DNA of 64,000 nt, from positions 26,717 through 90,716 of the forward strand of contig NZ_AFJI01000041.1 of assembly GCF_000264785.1 (NCBI RefSeq), read 5' to 3'. This document shows positions 49,980 to 63,950 of this stretch, piece by piece. Source of the DNA: Edwardsiella ictaluri ATCC 33202 (lineage in GTDB: Bacteria > Pseudomonadota > Gammaproteobacteria > Enterobacterales > Enterobacteriaceae). The position numbers and the translations under genes are program-made. Under the pieces are notes generated by a model. The model did not search any database. It was not told where the DNA came from and worked only from the letters and a program-made list of their open reading frames with translations. Each line of letters begins with the position of its first letter. Position 1 is the stretch's first letter.

Positions 49980-50413
49980 CCACAGCTGTAGCTGATTGGC
50001 GAACATCTGGCGCTCGCGTGGCCCCAGAGGTGCCGGACCGCCGCTCTGGATGCCGCTGGCGCGCAGGGTCTCCATAAAGTCCCGCATCGTTAGACGGGAC
50101 TTTATGGTCGCCGAATCGTAGCGTTCGCCGCGCGGGTTGAGGGCGCAGCCACCGCGCTCCAGTACGGCGGCTGCCAGGGGGATATCGGCGGTGACCACCA
50201 GATCGCCGGGGGCGACCCGGCGAACGATTTCGTTATCGGCGGCGTCCGGCGTCGCCGCGACGCACAGCATACGGGCCCGGCTGCCGGCGGGCAGGCGCTG
50301 CGGGCGGTTGGCGACCAGGGTAATATCCAGCGTGTTGCGTTCGGCGGCGCGCAGCAGCACCTCTTTAATCACGTTCGGGCAGGCGTCGGCGTCGATCCAA
50401 ATTTGTCGTGTTG

Positions 50414-50417
<4 letters not shown>
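49965..50417 (-). CDS. yaiI: UPF0178 family protein YaiI
   Basis: The 150-residue protein matches E. coli YaiI (UPF0178), with the PIN-like start [20 protein letters not shown] and the metal-binding acidic block [20 protein letters not shown]. Function is unproven; the fold suggests a nuclease-like site. Its ATG overlaps the ancestral stop of the degraded hemF gene (ATATGAC), so the two once formed a coupled pair. YaiI is located elsewhere in E. coli. Confidence 0.9.
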
Positions 50418-51186
<769 letters not shown>

Positions 51187-51273
51187 GGTAGCGCCCCCGG
51201 TTAAGTTAACGCTGTGCAGGATAACCGATGGCGCCCCGCATCGGCGTGCCGGGGCATCGGTTGTCCGCCCGCC

Positions 51274-52146
51274 TTATGATGGTCTGCGCCGCAGATGGGC
51301 TTCAAAGTCGTGCAGGTAGCGCATGATGCCACCGGCAATCGCTTCGGCGATGGTGGTGCGGAACGCGGGGGAGGTCAGCAGGCGCTCCTCATCGTGGTTG
51401 GTAATGAAGGCGGTCTCGACCAGTACGGAGGGAATGGCGGGAGACTTGAGTACGGCGAAGGCCGCCTGTTCCGTATGCTGGCAGTGCAGGTGGTGCACCG
51501 GACGGATCTGGCTCAGCAGATGGTGCCCCAGGATCAGGCTGTTTTTAATGGTATCGGTCTGTACCAGATCGAACAGCACCTGCTGTAGGTAGTTGTTGTC
51601 TTTGGAGGCGTAGCGCTTACCGGCCACTTTATCGGCATCGTTCTCCCGCTGGGAGAGGTATCTGGCCATGGCGCTGCTGGCGCCGCGGTTGGATAGGGCA
51701 AAGACGGATGCGCCGGAGGCTTCCGGGCTGGTGAAGCCATCGGCATGGATGGAGACAAACAGATCGGCCTGATGCTGCGCGGCGATTGCTACCCGCTTAT
51801 ACAGGGGAATAAAGTCGTCATCTTCACGGGTCAGTTTAACCACCAGATTGTTCTGATGGCGCAGGATATTGCGCACCCGGTGGGCGATATCCAGCACGAC
51901 GTGTTTCTCTTTCGAGCCTTGGTGCCCGATTGCGCCAGGATCGATGCCGCCGTGTCCCGGATCGATCATCACCAGGCGCGGTGCATCTGCCGGTTTACAC
52001 CGGGTGTTTAGGTGGCTGGAGGTCTGTGCTGCTTTGGCGGCGGATGGCAGCAGACCGGCTCCCAGCAGCATGGCCAACCCGGAGCACAGAAAGCGCCGGC
52101 GAGAGGAGGGATGTGGGAGCGGGCGAAAATCGGAAAATTTCTTCAT
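51274..52146 (-). CDS. amiA: N-acetylmuramoyl-L-alanine amidase AmiA
   Basis: AmiA splits peptidoglycan between MurNAc and the peptide during septum cleavage, after activation by EnvC. From the ATG of MKKFSDFRPLPHPSSRRRFL the precursor is 290 residues (289 in E. coli) and carries a twin-arginine signal (SRRRFLCSG). The Amidase_3 zinc site is intact: VMIDPGHGGIDPGA, the Glu in SKEKHVVLDIA, FVSIHADGF and PSVLVETAFITN. The longer frame to 52269 is unsupported. It diverges from ypeA and lies upstream of hemF in the E. coli order. Confidence 0.96.
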   Translation of the reverse strand: MKKFSDFRPLPHPSSRRRFLCSGLAMLLGAGLLPSAAKAAQTSSHLNTRCKPADAPRLVMIDPGHGGIDPGAIGHQGSKEKHVVLDIAHRVRNILRHQNNLVVKLTREDDDFIPLYKRVAIAAQHQADLFVSIHADGFTSPEASGASVFALSNRGASSAMARYLSQRENDADKVAGKRYASKDNNYLQQVLFDLVQTDTIKNSLILGHHLLSQIRPVHHLHCQHTEQAAFAVLKSPAIPSVLVETAFITNHDEERLLTSPAFRTTIAEAIAGGIMRYLHDFEAHLRRRPS

Positions 52147-52483
52147 GGTGCAATCTATTCCGTCAGACAGTAACGCAAGCAATACTGAGGGCTCTCCCAT
52201 GGGACCGTGCGCGTTGACAACGCGCCTGGTGATGGGATTCTCCCTTATCCTAACGCGATGAAAATACATGGATCGAGCGGATAACTATGTCTATTTGTTG
52301 CCTGAATCGGCGTCGGGAAGACAGGCGAAGGCGAATAATGGGTGATTTGTCTCCGTCGGTTGCGATATTTCCATTGCGAATCTGGGGATTGCAGCGATAA
52401 TTAGGCTGCGTCCGGTCCTTGCTATACCGGTATGGTCCGAGGCCGACGCCCGGGCATCATTATAATCTATTATGGTCGATATC
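52147..52483. other. Divergent promoter region of amiA and ypeA
   Basis: The 337-base interval holds no gene. An imperfect inverted repeat, GTCCGGTCC...GGTATGGTCCG, lies near 52411-52440, and a perfect TATAAT at 52461-52466 is a likely -10 element for ypeA, giving a very short leader. Nothing else is recognisable. Confidence 0.5.
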
Positions 52484-52909
52484 ATGGAAATTCGCGTTTT
52501 TAATCAATCCGACTTTGATGAGGTGATTACGCTGTGGGAGCGCTGCGATCTGCTGCACCCCTGGAACGATCCTGAAACGGATATTGAGCGCAAGATGAAT
52601 CACGATGCCGATCTGTTTCTGGTCGCACAGGTGGGTGGCGAAATCGTCGGAACTCTGATGGGCGGCTATGATGGTCATCGCGGATCAGCTTACTATCTGT
52701 GCGTGCATCCGGACTTTCGCGGCCGCGGTATCGCCAATGCGCTGGCCAGCCGTCTGGAGAAAAAGCTGCTGGCTCGCGGCTGCCCGCAGGTACGAATCAT
52801 GATCGATGCGGATAACGACGCGGCGATCAGCATGTATGAGAAGCTGGAGTATGAGACGCAGGACGTGCTGTGTCTGGGTAAGCGACTGATCATCGATCAG
52901 GAGTATTAA
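52484..52909 (+). CDS. ypeA: GNAT acetyltransferase YpeA
   Basis: The 141-residue protein equals E. coli YpeA in length and is similar throughout ([34 protein letters not shown]). The acetyl-CoA motif is [14 protein letters not shown] preceded by [19 protein letters not shown]. The substrate is unknown. It is encoded divergently from amiA and upstream of yfeY, the E. coli order. A short in-frame extension (ATG at 52472) is possible. Confidence 0.93.
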   Translation: MEIRVFNQSDFDEVITLWERCDLLHPWNDPETDIERKMNHDADLFLVAQVGGEIVGTLMGGYDGHRGSAYYLCVHPDFRGRGIANALASRLEKKLLARGCPQVRIMIDADNDAAISMYEKLEYETQDVLCLGKRLIIDQEY

Positions 52910-53019
52910 CAGCGCATTTTGCGTATCCCATGCGACGCCGTCGCCCGTCCGGTGCGGTGGTCTGCGCTCTGTTTTGTCCGCTCCGGCGGCGTGCGGTGCG
53001 GCGCTTTCCCCTCATCGCG

Positions 53020-53047
53020 GCAACTTTTTACCATTTCACCACTCCAA
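53020..53047 (+). promoter_or_regulatory. Sigma-E-like promoter of yfeY
   Basis: GCAACTTTT (AACTT at 53022-53026) is followed after 16 bases by TCCAA (53043-53047), close to the sigma-E consensus in sequence and identical in spacing to the bepA site. The yfeY family is known as RpoE-regulated, which supports the call. Confidence 0.55.
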
Positions 53048-53099
53048 TCTCCAGGTATTCTGTCATACGGCGACTGCCGTACTCGCAAGGAGTTAACCG

Positions 53100-53678
53100 A
53101 TGTTTTTTCGTTTCTGGATCGTCGTGGCGCCGCTGATGCTGGGTGGCTGCTCGACGCTGAGTTCATTTTCCTGGTCTATGCTGTCGCCCTTTAACTGGTT
53201 TTCATCGGGTCTGTATATCGATAGCAATGGCGTGGGTGGCGTGTCGGCCAGTACGCCGATGCAGCAGGAGGTCATCAGCCAGGGGTTGGACGGGGTGTAT
53301 ACGCTACGCAGCGGGATGGGGATCGACAACGGGCAGGTAACGCACTTTTTCCAGGCCATGGCGCAGGATAAGGTGGCGATGACAATCGCCGGTGGCGTGA
53401 CAGTGAGGCGTATTACGGTGGAGAGTGCTGAGCTTGCCACCGCTTGGGGGACACGGGTCGGGACGCCTTTTGCCGCGCTGTATACACGGGCCTATGACGG
53501 AGAGTGTCGGCGGGTGGCGGCAGAGGAGGTGACAGTGGTCTGCCGGGCGCCACAGAGTCCGCGGGTCAGTTACCAGTTCCGCGGGGAGTGGGGTGGTCCG
53601 GCAGGGCTGATGCCGCCGGATGATGTGCTGAAATCATGGACGGTAAGCCAGATTGTCTGGCAGGCGGATGCGCAGTAA
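53100..53678 (+). CDS. yfeY: RpoE-regulated lipoprotein YfeY
   Basis: The 192-residue precursor has a lipobox in [10 protein letters not shown] (Cys17) and then the family sequence [35 protein letters not shown] and [18 protein letters not shown], matching E. coli YfeY. Its function is not established; it belongs to the envelope-stress regulon in E. coli. The ATG follows AAGGAG. yfeX follows 147 bases downstream. Confidence 0.92.
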   Translation: MFFRFWIVVAPLMLGGCSTLSSFSWSMLSPFNWFSSGLYIDSNGVGGVSASTPMQQEVISQGLDGVYTLRSGMGIDNGQVTHFFQAMAQDKVAMTIAGGVTVRRITVESAELATAWGTRVGTPFAALYTRAYDGECRRVAAEEVTVVCRAPQSPRVSYQFRGEWGGPAGLMPPDDVLKSWTVSQIVWQADAQ

Positions 53679-53824
53679 TGCGCCCTATTTTTTGTTTTAT
53701 AGCAAAGGAATGCTTAAGGTATGGCGTAAGATATGCATGGTCTGGCGTAGCCGGGCCACTGTTGCCCGGTGGCAGCGTAGCAGAAAACACCGATTATTTA
53801 GACTGTACAGTAATGGAGAGCTTC

Positions 53825-54724
53825 ATGTCTCAGCCTCAAAGCGGCATTCTGCCGGAGCACTGCCGCTTCGGTATTTTTATCGAAGCCATGGCGCAAGGCG
53901 ATCTGGATGGATTGCGTCAGGGATGTAAACGGTTTATTACCCAGCTGCAGGCGCTGCAACAGCGTTATCCCGATGCGCATCTGGGGGCGGTAGTGGCCTT
54001 TGGCCATTCACTGTGGCGTGAAATGACGGCCGATGAAGAGGAGGGGGCGGCGCTGAAACCCTTCGAGCCGCTGGGCAGGGGGTTGGCACCGGCGACGCAG
54101 CGCGACCTGCTGATCCATATTCAGTCATTGCGTCATGACGTGAACTTTTCTTTGGCACAGGCGGCGCTGGCTGCTTTTGGCGATGCCATTGAAGTCGTGG
54201 AAGAGATCCACGGTTTCCGCTGGGTTGATGAGCGTGATCTGAGCGGCTTTATCGATGGCACCGAGAATCCGGCCGGTGATGCCCGTCTGGCCGTCGGCGT
54301 GATCGCCGACGGTGTGGATGCCGGCGGCAGCTATGTGTTGGTGCAGCGCTGGGAGCATAACCTGCGTCAGTGGTCTCACTTCAGCGTCGATCAGCAGCAA
54401 CAGATTATCGGCCGTACCAAGCAGGACAGTGAAGAGCTGGATCCCAGCGAGCGCCCGGAGACCTCACATGTTAGCCGCGTCGATCTGAAAGAGAATGGCA
54501 AAGGGCTGAAGATCATCCGTCAGAGCCTGCCCTACGGTACTGCCAGCGGGAAGCATGGCCTGATGTTTATCGCCTACTGCGCGCAGCTGCATAATATTGA
54601 GAAGCAGTTGCTGAGCATGTTCGGTGAGCTGGACGGCAAGCACGATCAGCTGCTGCGTTTTAGCAAACCGGTTAGCGGCAGCTATTACTTTGCGCCGTCT
54701 GCGGCGCGTTTGCTGACGCTGTGA
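53825..54724 (+). CDS. yfeX: DyP-type haem peroxidase YfeX
   Basis: From the ATG after GGAGAG the protein has 299 residues, as in E. coli YfeX. It is a cytosolic dye-decolourising peroxidase of class B. The distal motif is [12 protein letters not shown] with the catalytic Asp, the proximal haem ligand is probably the His in [10 protein letters not shown], and DERDLSG precedes it. Roles proposed for the family include oxidation of porphyrinogens, and the nearby hemF remnant makes that worth noting, though the E. coli gene order is the same. The frame open upstream to 53636 overlaps yfeY and is rejected. A small hairpin (54730-54746) follows the stop. Confidence 0.95.
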   Translation: MSQPQSGILPEHCRFGIFIEAMAQGDLDGLRQGCKRFITQLQALQQRYPDAHLGAVVAFGHSLWREMTADEEEGAALKPFEPLGRGLAPATQRDLLIHIQSLRHDVNFSLAQAALAAFGDAIEVVEEIHGFRWVDERDLSGFIDGTENPAGDARLAVGVIADGVDAGGSYVLVQRWEHNLRQWSHFSVDQQQQIIGRTKQDSEELDPSERPETSHVSRVDLKENGKGLKIIRQSLPYGTASGKHGLMFIAYCAQLHNIEKQLLSMFGELDGKHDQLLRFSKPVSGSYYFAPSAARLLTL

Positions 54725-54783
54725 TAACTGTGGGCTATCGGCCCACTCTGGCTTTGCGCGGCGCATGTGCCGCGCGGCAGGGA

Positions 54784-54809
54784 TAAAAAACGGCGCCGTG
54801 GGCGCCGTT
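54784..54809 (-). terminator. Terminator of ptsHI-crr
   Basis: AACGGCGCC and GGCGCCGTT form a 9-bp stem. Read on the minus strand it is followed by TTTTTATCC, so it terminates transcription leaving crr (stop at 54832). Confidence 0.85.
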
Positions 54810-54831
54810 TCTGCTTTGCTGCTCAGTGTGA

Positions 54832-55341
54832 TTACTTCTTGATGCGGATCACCGGCGTTTCGCCAACGATAACGTCGCCAGACAGCTTAATCAGTTCTTT
54901 GATCTCATCCATGTTGGAGATAACGACCGGCGTCAGGGTAGACTTGGCCTTCTCTTCCAGCAGCGGCAGATTGAACTCGATGACGACATCGCCCTTCTTT
55001 ACGCGCTGACCTTCTTCGGCGATGCGTTTGAAGCCTTCGCCTTTCAGTTCAACAGTATCGATGCCGAAGTGTACAAACAACTCTACACCGCTGTCGGACT
55101 CGATAGAGAAAGCATGGTTAGTTTCAAAGATTTTACCGATGGTGCCATCAACCGGCGCAACCATTTTGTCACCGGTCGGCTTGATTGCGATACCATCACC
55201 AACGATCTTTTCTGCAAAGACGACGTCAGGCACATCTTCAATATTGACGATCTCGCCAGACAGGGGCGCAAAAATCTCAATGCTGCCCATTTCTTTCTTG
55301 TCGTCTGAAACCAGTGATTTCAGTTTATCGAACAAACCCAT
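54832..55341 (-). CDS. crr: PTS glucose-specific enzyme IIA (EIIA-Glc)
   Basis: This 169-residue protein is nearly identical to E. coli EIIA-Glc. It accepts phosphate from HPr on His91 ([14 protein letters not shown]) and passes it to glucose EIIBC. Unphosphorylated it causes inducer exclusion; phosphorylated it activates adenylate cyclase. His76 lies in the TNHAFSIES segment. It is the third gene of ptsH-ptsI-crr, 48 bases after ptsI. Confidence 0.98.
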   Translation of the reverse strand: MGLFDKLKSLVSDDKKEMGSIEIFAPLSGEIVNIEDVPDVVFAEKIVGDGIAIKPTGDKMVAPVDGTIGKIFETNHAFSIESDSGVELFVHFGIDTVELKGEGFKRIAEEGQRVKKGDVVIEFNLPLLEEKAKSTLTPVVISNMDEIKELIKLSGDVIVGETPVIRIKK

Positions 55342-55389
55342 GATCTTCTCCTAAGCAAGTAATATTGGGCGGCGTTCCAGCTTTCGCCA

Positions 55390-57117
55390 TCAGCAAAGGG
55401 TCTTTTCTTCGATAAACGTATTGATCACGCTCATCAAATCGTCAGCCGTCGGCTGACGTAACGCCTCTTCTGCCAATGCCTTCACATCTTCAAAGTTCGC
55501 ATTGCGAATGATTTTTTTGATGCGCGGAATTGAGATTGAACTCATGCTGAACTCATCAAGCCCCATGCCCAACAGAAGCAGTGTAGCACGCTCATCGCCA
55601 GCCAGTTCACCGCACATGCCGGTCCACTTGCCGTGCGCGTGAGATGCATCGATCACCTGTTTAATCAGGGTCAACACTGACGGCGCCATCGGGTTATAGA
55701 GATGAGATATCAGCTCATTGCCACGATCTACCGCTAGAGTATACTGGGTTAAGTCATTTGTCCCAATACTAAAGAAGTCAACTTCCTTCGCCAGATGGTG
55801 GGCGACGGTGGCGGCGGCCGGTGTTTCGACCATTACGCCGACTTCGATAGTTTCATCGAATACTTTACCTTCTTCGCGCAGCTGCGCTTTCAATAGCTCC
55901 AGTTCCGTTTTCAGCATGCGCACTTCTTCGACCGAGATGATCATCGGGAACATGATGCGCAGCTTGCCAAAGGCTGAGGCGCGTAGGATGGCACGCAGCT
56001 GAGAATGTAAGATTTCTTTACGATCCAGGCAGATACGTATTGCACGCCAGCCCAGGAATGGGTTTTCCTCTTTTGGCAGGTCCATGTAGGGCAGATCTTT
56101 GTCCCCGCCGATGTCCATGGTACGGACGATCACTGCCTGCGAGCCCATGGCTTCAGCAACGGCCTTATATGCCTGGAACTGCTCTTCTTCCGTCGGCAGA
56201 GCATCGCGATCCATGAACAGGAACTCGGTACGGTACAGGCCAACGCCCTCTGCGCCGTTGCGTTCGGCGCCGGCGACGTCACGCACGGTACCGATGTTGG
56301 CGCAGACTTCAACCTGATGACCATCCAGCGTGATCGCCGGCAGATCCTTCAGCTTGGCCAGTTCGTTTTTCTCATTGATATACTGCGTCTGGACGGCTTT
56401 CAGCGCGTCGATCGTCTCGGCGGTGGGGTTCAGGTAGATCTTGTTGTTGACCGCGTCCAGAATCAGATAGTCGCCGTTTTTCACCTGCTGAGTCACATCG
56501 CTGGTGCCGACGATCGCCGGCAGCTCCAGGGAGCGGGCCATGATGGAGGTGTGAGAGGTACGGCCACCCAGATCGGTAATGAAGCCCAGCACCTTGTCCA
56601 GGTTCAGCTGCGCGGTTTCAGACGGCGTCAGGTCAGTCGCGACCAGAATGACTTCGTCCTGAATCGCGCCCAGATCGATGATGGCCATGCCGAGAATGTT
56701 TTTCAGCAGACGTTTACCGATGTCGCGTACGTCGGCGGCACGCTCTTTCAGGTATTCATCGTCCAGCTCTTCCAGGGCGGTGGCCTGGCCTTCGATAATT
56801 TCACGGGCAGCCGCTTCGGCGCTCATGGCATTATCTTTAATCAGGGCTATGATTTCCTGTTCAAGCTCTTCATCTTCCAGCAACATGATGTGCCCTTCGA
56901 AGATCGCCGCTTTCTCTTCCCCGAGGGTTTCGCTGGCTTTCTGGCGAATGGCTTCCAGTTGTTGGGCGGCCTTGTCGCGGCCGTCCTTGAAGCGGGCAAT
57001 CTCCTGCCCGACTTCGTCGGCAGTGATTTTCTTGCGGCTGATGACAATTTCATCTTCTTTCAGAAGAAGTGCCTTACCAAAAGCGATGCCCGGTGATACT
57101 AAGATACCTGAAATCAT
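55390..57117 (-). CDS. ptsI: PTS enzyme I
   Basis: Enzyme I starts the phosphotransferase cascade by taking phosphate from phosphoenolpyruvate and giving it to HPr. The 575 residues equal E. coli. The active His189 lies in [19 protein letters not shown]. The PEP-binding C-terminal barrel has [13 protein letters not shown], the catalytic [19 protein letters not shown] and [18 protein letters not shown]. It lies between ptsH and crr in the conserved operon. Confidence 0.98.
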   Translation of the reverse strand: MISGILVSPGIAFGKALLLKEDEIVISRKKITADEVGQEIARFKDGRDKAAQQLEAIRQKASETLGEEKAAIFEGHIMLLEDEELEQEIIALIKDNAMSAEAAAREIIEGQATALEELDDEYLKERAADVRDIGKRLLKNILGMAIIDLGAIQDEVILVATDLTPSETAQLNLDKVLGFITDLGGRTSHTSIMARSLELPAIVGTSDVTQQVKNGDYLILDAVNNKIYLNPTAETIDALKAVQTQYINEKNELAKLKDLPAITLDGHQVEVCANIGTVRDVAGAERNGAEGVGLYRTEFLFMDRDALPTEEEQFQAYKAVAEAMGSQAVIVRTMDIGGDKDLPYMDLPKEENPFLGWRAIRICLDRKEILHSQLRAILRASAFGKLRIMFPMIISVEEVRMLKTELELLKAQLREEGKVFDETIEVGVMVETPAAATVAHHLAKEVDFFSIGTNDLTQYTLAVDRGNELISHLYNPMAPSVLTLIKQVIDASHAHGKWTGMCGELAGDERATLLLLGMGLDEFSMSSISIPRIKKIIRNANFEDVKALAEEALRQPTADDLMSVINTFIEEKTLC

Positions 57118-57170
57118 AACCCTACCTTTGACGTTAGACTGGTTTTACCTGGAATGCTGAGCTAGCTGAC

Positions 57171-57428
57171 TTACTCGAGCTCGGCCATCAGTTTTACCAG
57201 ATGATCAACGGCTTTCTGCTCGTCGTCACCCTCTGCGGAGATGGTGACGACGGTACCCTGGGTCAGCCCCAGCGTCTGCAGTTTGAACAGGCTTTTGGCG
57301 CTGGCGCTCTTACCGTTGGAGGTGACGGTGATATCAGAAGCGAATGCTTTGGCTTCTTTCACAAACTGAGCGGCAGGGCGGGTATGCAGACCATTCGGAG
57401 CGGTGATAGTAACTTCTTGCTGGAACAT
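57171..57428 (-). CDS. ptsH: Phosphocarrier protein HPr
   Basis: HPr is an 85-residue phosphocarrier, starting [20 protein letters not shown] with His15 as the phosphorylation site and Ser46 in [13 protein letters not shown]. The ATG at 57428 gives the exact E. coli length and has GGGGAAAC before it; the frame extends four codons further upstream. It is the first gene of the pts operon. An intergenic of about 50 bases separates it from ptsI. Confidence 0.97.
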   Translation of the reverse strand: MFQQEVTITAPNGLHTRPAAQFVKEAKAFASDITVTSNGKSASAKSLFKLQTLGLTQGTVVTISAEGDDEQKAVDHLVKLMAELE

Positions 57429-57803
57429 AGGTTTCCCCAACTATTTTATGTTGAATGTTGTGGAGCTAAAGTTTAGCGCAATCGCTTGTCTTTAGCCTGC
57501 CTTTAGGTGCGTATCCGGTACGCTGGCGCCGTGGGTCTTCCCACGGACGGGATAAAGTGGCTCTCCCTCTCCTGACGGTGCTCAGCTTACCCTGGTTAAG
57601 GCCGCCGTCTGTATCGTTAAATCGATTCAGCGGCCTTTTCATACAAAGCGCGAATAATTTTGCGCTTCAAAATAATGGTCTGGTTAAATACTAGACCCCA
57701 GCGATAAAAGCAAGGAGAGGGGGTGGTAAAATTTGAACTGCTCCACAAAAAAAGCACCCAAATAGGTGCTCCTTTGAACAATTCATGCCATCACATCCGA
57801 CGC
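57429..57803. other. pts promoter region and cysK 3' end
   Basis: The 375-base interval carries the ptsH promoters (several are known in E. coli) and the cysK terminator at 57745-57770. Positions 57640-57710 are AT-rich with a stretch similar to the E. coli ptsH upstream region. I could not place individual CRP sites with confidence, and no gene is seen. Confidence 0.45.
57745..57770 (-). terminator. Terminator of cysK
   Basis: On the minus strand, AGCACC pairs with GGTGCT around a short loop, followed by seven T residues. It lies 34 bases beyond the cysK stop. Confidence 0.85.
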
Positions 57804-58763
57804 TCATTCTGGCTCGGGAAATAGGCCGGCAAACAGGCCGGTGCTCAGATAACGTTCGCCCGAGGAGGGCAGGATCACCACGATGGTTTTCTCCTGGAAC
57901 GCGGGCATACTGGCCAGCCGTTCTGCTGCGACGACGGCGGCACCGGAGGAGATCCCGGCGAGGATCCCCTCTTCACGCATCAGGCGGCGTGCCATGGCGA
58001 TGGACTCATCGTTGCCGATGCGCTCTACGCGATCGACCAGCGTTAAATCGAGGTTTTCGGGAATAAAACCGGCGCCGATGCCCTGGATTTTGTGCGGCCC
58101 GGGGATAATGGGCTCTCCGGCGAGCGTCTGGGTGATCACCGGAGAGTCTTCCGGCTCGACGGCCACAATGCTGACATTTTTAGCGCGATCCTGTTTTAGA
58201 TAGCGGGCAGTGCCGGTCAGGGTGCCGCCGGTGCCGACGCCGGCGATGAAGACATCCACCTGACCGTCAGTATCCTGCCAGATTTCCGGCCCGGTAGTCT
58301 GGCGGTGGATCTCGGGGTTGGCCGGGTTGCTGAACTGCTGCAGCATGACATAGCGCAGCGGATCGCTGGCAACAATCGATTCGGCTTTGCCGATAGCCCC
58401 CTTCATCCCCAGGGCGCCGTCGGTCAGGATTAGCTCGGCTCCCAGCCCCTTAAGCAGCTTACGCCGCTCCAGGCTCATGGTCTCGGGCATGGTCAGGGTC
58501 AGCTTGTAGCCGCGGGCCGCGGCGACAAAGGCCAGGGCGATGCCGGTGTTGCCGCTGGTCGGCTCAACCAGCTCGACGCCGGGTTTCAGAATACCGCGCT
58601 TTTCGGCATCCCAGATCATGTTGGCACCGATGCGATCTTTAACGCTGAAGCTGGGATTGCGCGACTCCACTTTGGCCAGGATACGTCCGTTACCGATATG
58701 ATTAAGGCGTACCAGCGGGGTATGCCCGATGGTATGGGAGTTATCTTGATAGATTTTGCTCAT
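57804..58763 (-). CDS. cysK: Cysteine synthase A
   Basis: CysK makes cysteine from O-acetylserine and sulfide with PLP. The 319-residue protein has the PLP lysine Lys42 in [13 protein letters not shown], the phosphate loop SGNTGIAL within [15 protein letters not shown], and [15 protein letters not shown]. It follows E. coli CysK closely until the C-terminus ([11 protein letters not shown]). It faces the pts operon in the same direction, and cysZ is upstream on the same strand. Confidence 0.97.
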   Translation of the reverse strand: MSKIYQDNSHTIGHTPLVRLNHIGNGRILAKVESRNPSFSVKDRIGANMIWDAEKRGILKPGVELVEPTSGNTGIALAFVAAARGYKLTLTMPETMSLERRKLLKGLGAELILTDGALGMKGAIGKAESIVASDPLRYVMLQQFSNPANPEIHRQTTGPEIWQDTDGQVDVFIAGVGTGGTLTGTARYLKQDRAKNVSIVAVEPEDSPVITQTLAGEPIIPGPHKIQGIGAGFIPENLDLTLVDRVERIGNDESIAMARRLMREEGILAGISSGAAVVAAERLASMPAFQEKTIVVILPSSGERYLSTGLFAGLFPEPE

Positions 58764-58915
58764 GGCCGCTCCTCTACAGTCGTTTTTTATCCATCATACT
58801 GCCAGCAGCATACGCAATAACCGGTTAATAGGAAGTAAATAAAGATTATATCGTTATGAGGGATAACGATAACGATGCAGGCGGCGCACCCGCTGAGGAG
58901 TGCGCCGTTACAGAA

Positions 58916-59695
58916 TTAGCGATTGATAGCCAGCTCGGTACGATAGCGATCGACCCACATGGCCGTGGCGCCGCAGATGGCGACCGGCATGATCACCAGA
59001 TTGACGAAGGGGATCATGGTAAACAGGCTGACCAGTGCGCCAAACTGCAGATTGTCGACCTTGTCAGCGCGCAGGGTATCGCGCATGCGCGGGAAGCTAA
59101 CCTTATGGTTATCAAAGGGATAATCGCAGTATTGCACCGCCATCATCCACGCGCTGAACAGAAACCATAGCACGGGGGCCAGGGTCTGGCCGACGCCGGG
59201 GATCAGGTACAGTAGCAGCAGCACCAAGGCTCGGGGCAGGTAATAGGCCAGCTTAATCCATTCGCGCTTCAGAATACGTGGCAGATCCTTCATTACGCTC
59301 CATAACCCGCTGTCCGGCAGCGGCTTGCCGGTCAGCTGCCCTTCAAGCTGCTCTGCCAGCAGGCCGTTAAAGGGGGCTGCAATCCAGTTGGCCAGGGTAC
59401 TGAAAAAATAGCTGAACACCAGCAGAACCGAGACGATAACCAAGGGCCACAGCAGGTAGCTCAGCCACTGCAGCCAATCGGGAACATAGCTCATCAGCGC
59501 CGGAATCCAGCGTCCGAGACGATCGAATAGCCACCAGAACGCCAATCCCATCAGGATGATGTTGACCAGCAGAGGCATCAGTACGTAGCGCTTGATGCCG
59601 GGTAGGCGGATTAGGCGCCAGCCCTGGGAAAAATAGTATACGCCGTTGGCGTTGGTCGGAGACGGCGCGCCGCCGGCCTGGGATATCGTGTTCAT
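58916..59695 (-). CDS. cysZ: Sulfate transporter CysZ
   Basis: CysZ is an inner-membrane sulfate permease that supplies cysteine synthesis. The 259-residue protein contains long hydrophobic helices (about 35-60, 75-110, 150-180, 210-235) and the family block [20 protein letters not shown]. Its linkage with cysK on the same strand is the E. coli arrangement. It is divergent from zipA. Confidence 0.95.
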   Translation of the reverse strand: MNTISQAGGAPSPTNANGVYYFSQGWRLIRLPGIKRYVLMPLLVNIILMGLAFWWLFDRLGRWIPALMSYVPDWLQWLSYLLWPLVIVSVLLVFSYFFSTLANWIAAPFNGLLAEQLEGQLTGKPLPDSGLWSVMKDLPRILKREWIKLAYYLPRALVLLLLYLIPGVGQTLAPVLWFLFSAWMMAVQYCDYPFDNHKVSFPRMRDTLRADKVDNLQFGALVSLFTMIPFVNLVIMPVAICGATAMWVDRYRTELAINR

Positions 59696-59969
59696 TTAAC
59701 TCCATCTTATGCCGTTACCGTGGTTGACCGGGACTGCGCCGCGCTCCGCGGTGTGACGGCGGCTATTGGCGCGGCCCGGTGGTTTATGATATCGGCGGAT
59801 GCTGTGGGTTACCAGTTATGACATGACTAAAAAAAGAGCAAAATAGAAGTAAAAATCATCTTTATTAACAGAAAGTTTAGTCCAGACTTGCACTTGTTCC
59901 AACACCCCAATACATTTATAGATTGAGGGGTTGCCAAAATGGCAATGTAATAAAACAACAGAGATTGCG

Positions 59970-60887
59970 ATGATGCAGGATTTGCGTCTGATATTAATTG
60001 TTGTTGGCGCGGTTGCCATAATAGCGTTGTTGCTGCACGGCCTATGGACCAGCCGTAAGGAACGCTCTGCGCTGTTTCGCGATCGTCCGAACAAACGTCA
60101 AAAACCGCAGCGCGACGAGAAACCGCTCTCTGAAATGGATGAAGGGGTCGGTGAAGTGCGCGTGCAGCGCGGAAGCAGCCCGCCTTCCCATCCGGTAGAG
60201 CCGGCCATGGGCTCATTGGGTGAAGTGAGCGAAGCGCGCCCCGATCCGCTGGATCTGAGGGAGAGCGAAGGTCATCCGATAGCGTCACCGACGCTGCGCT
60301 GCGACGAGACGGTTGATCCCCTGCTGGGCGATCCGCTGTTAGCTGCCAAGCCTGAGAGTGAGGCGCCGCTGGCGGTGCCGTCTGCTGTAGCCGTGGAGGA
60401 CGGGGCGCCTGTGGAGCCCAGCGCTATGGCGCCGACGGCGGTCGATGATGGCAAGGTGCGGGAGACGGTACTGGTGATGCACGTTGCGGCACATCAGGGC
60501 AGCAGCATTGGCGGCGAGGTTTTGCTGCAAAGCGTGCTGCAGGCCGGTTTCCAGTATGGTGCGATGAAAATCTTCCATCGCCACCTTAACCCGGCTGGCA
60601 GTGGGCCGGTGCTGTTCAGCATGGCCAACATGGTGAAGCCGGGCACCTTCGACGTCGAAAATATGGCGGATTTCTCTACGCCGGGCGTATCGATCTTTAT
60701 GATGGTGCCCTCGTATGGCGATGCCAGCCAGAACTTTAAGCTGATGCTGCAGTCTGCGCAGCGCATTGCCGACGACGTCGGCGGCGTGGTGCTGGATGAT
60801 GAGCGGCGGATGATGACCCCGCAAAAGCTAGAAACCTATAAGGCGCGTATTCGTACGGTGCTGGAGAACTTGGGCCGGACCGCGTGA
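59970..60887 (+). CDS. zipA: Cell division protein ZipA
   Basis: ZipA tethers FtsZ to the membrane at the division site. It starts [20 protein letters not shown], an N-terminal membrane anchor, followed by a basic patch ([20 protein letters not shown]). A long variable linker (about 45-165) comes next, then the FtsZ-binding domain ([20 protein letters not shown] to the end). The product is 305 residues; the linker is acidic and proline-rich as usual. ligA follows after a terminator. Confidence 0.95.
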   Translation: MMQDLRLILIVVGAVAIIALLLHGLWTSRKERSALFRDRPNKRQKPQRDEKPLSEMDEGVGEVRVQRGSSPPSHPVEPAMGSLGEVSEARPDPLDLRESEGHPIASPTLRCDETVDPLLGDPLLAAKPESEAPLAVPSAVAVEDGAPVEPSAMAPTAVDDGKVRETVLVMHVAAHQGSSIGGEVLLQSVLQAGFQYGAMKIFHRHLNPAGSGPVLFSMANMVKPGTFDVENMADFSTPGVSIFMMVPSYGDASQNFKLMLQSAQRIADDVGGVVLDDERRMMTPQKLETYKARIRTVLENLGRTA

Positions 60888-60892
60888 CGTGA

Positions 60893-62983
<2,091 letters not shown>

Positions 62984-63124
62984 TGGCTCCCGTCACCAAC
63001 CATAGGGCACCGCGCGCTGTTTCTGTGAGCAGACAGAGGGCTGCGTTGATGGGATAGGTTAAAGTTGACGTGCATTTGCGCCGTTATATATCCCGATAGG
63101 GCAGCAATCAGTGGAGAGGAACGT

Positions 63125-63790
63125 ATGGCATTGGGGCCGATAGATATGGCGGGCGGTTTGTCGTCGCAGGCGCACAGCGGTGGACAGCTGAGCGTAGAGT
63201 TGTTGGATGCGCGCATCGAACGGCTGCTGCAGGTGTTAAACCGAGGCGATTTAACCCCGTCACAGCGTGAAAATACGCTGCGTGCCCTGACGGCGCTGCA
63301 GCGTGAGCGTACGCTGCTGCAAGCATTTAGCCAGGGCGAGCCGAGCCCGGCCGCCGCCGCGGGACGGGAGTCTCCGCAGGCCACCGCCCACCGGGGAACC
63401 GCGGCGTCGATGGGACAGCCGGTATCGTGGGTCACCCTGGGAGAGCACAGTCGCATGCTATCGGAGAGGGCCAACGTCGAACGGGCACTGGAGGTCAAAG
63501 AGGGGGCTGATAAGCTGTTTTCATCCCTGGACAAGTCGACGCTGCAGACCGAGCCGCTGCGTTCACCGCTGGAAAATCAGGTGATCGTTGCCAGCCAGCT
63601 GGCTGTACCGCCCGAAGGGACCGAAGACGATCCGCTGCCGGTGACATCGGTGCTCAATCCCCAGCCGGTCTTTGGCTTTATCCCGGCGCAGTGGATCCCG
63701 GGAAGTGTTCGCGCGCAGGCCCGCTCACCGGCTACGTTGCTACTGATCGGGATTGTGATGCTGCTCATGGTGATCCTGCTGACATGGTAG
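63125..63790 (+). CDS. Unrecognised protein with C-terminal membrane anchor
   Basis: I do not recognise this 221-residue protein. From the ATG at 63125 (after GAGAGGAACGT) it has no signal peptide. A charged, probably helical segment (about 22-70, with ELLDARIERLLQVLNRGDLT) suggests a coiled coil. A low-complexity Ala/Pro/Ser stretch follows, then an acidic, proline-rich region (EGTEDDPLPV). The C-terminus is one hydrophobic helix (ATLLLIGIVMLLMVILL, about 202-219) ending in TW. The layout is that of a tail-anchored inner-membrane protein facing the cytoplasm. E. coli has a different gene after ligA. A regulatory or scaffold role is conceivable but not shown. Confidence 0.65.
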   Translation: MALGPIDMAGGLSSQAHSGGQLSVELLDARIERLLQVLNRGDLTPSQRENTLRALTALQRERTLLQAFSQGEPSPAAAAGRESPQATAHRGTAASMGQPVSWVTLGEHSRMLSERANVERALEVKEGADKLFSSLDKSTLQTEPLRSPLENQVIVASQLAVPPEGTEDDPLPVTSVLNPQPVFGFIPAQWIPGSVRAQARSPATLLLIGIVMLLMVILLTW

Positions 63791-63950
63791 CAAAGCGATA
63801 CTGCACGGCGCGGCGGGCGGCGATAGCCTGTTGCGCAGGATTGCATACAGAGCACACGCGTAACGTTTGCAGTGGATAAAGATCAAGGAAGAGCGATGTA
63901 TGGATGGGTAGAGGAAATCAGGAATGGATGAAAATAAAAAACGAACAGAT

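Noticed and set aside
63791..63950. Possible integration or attachment site next to tRNA-Val
   Set aside because: No integrase, duplicated tRNA 3' end or flanking repeat is visible in the window.
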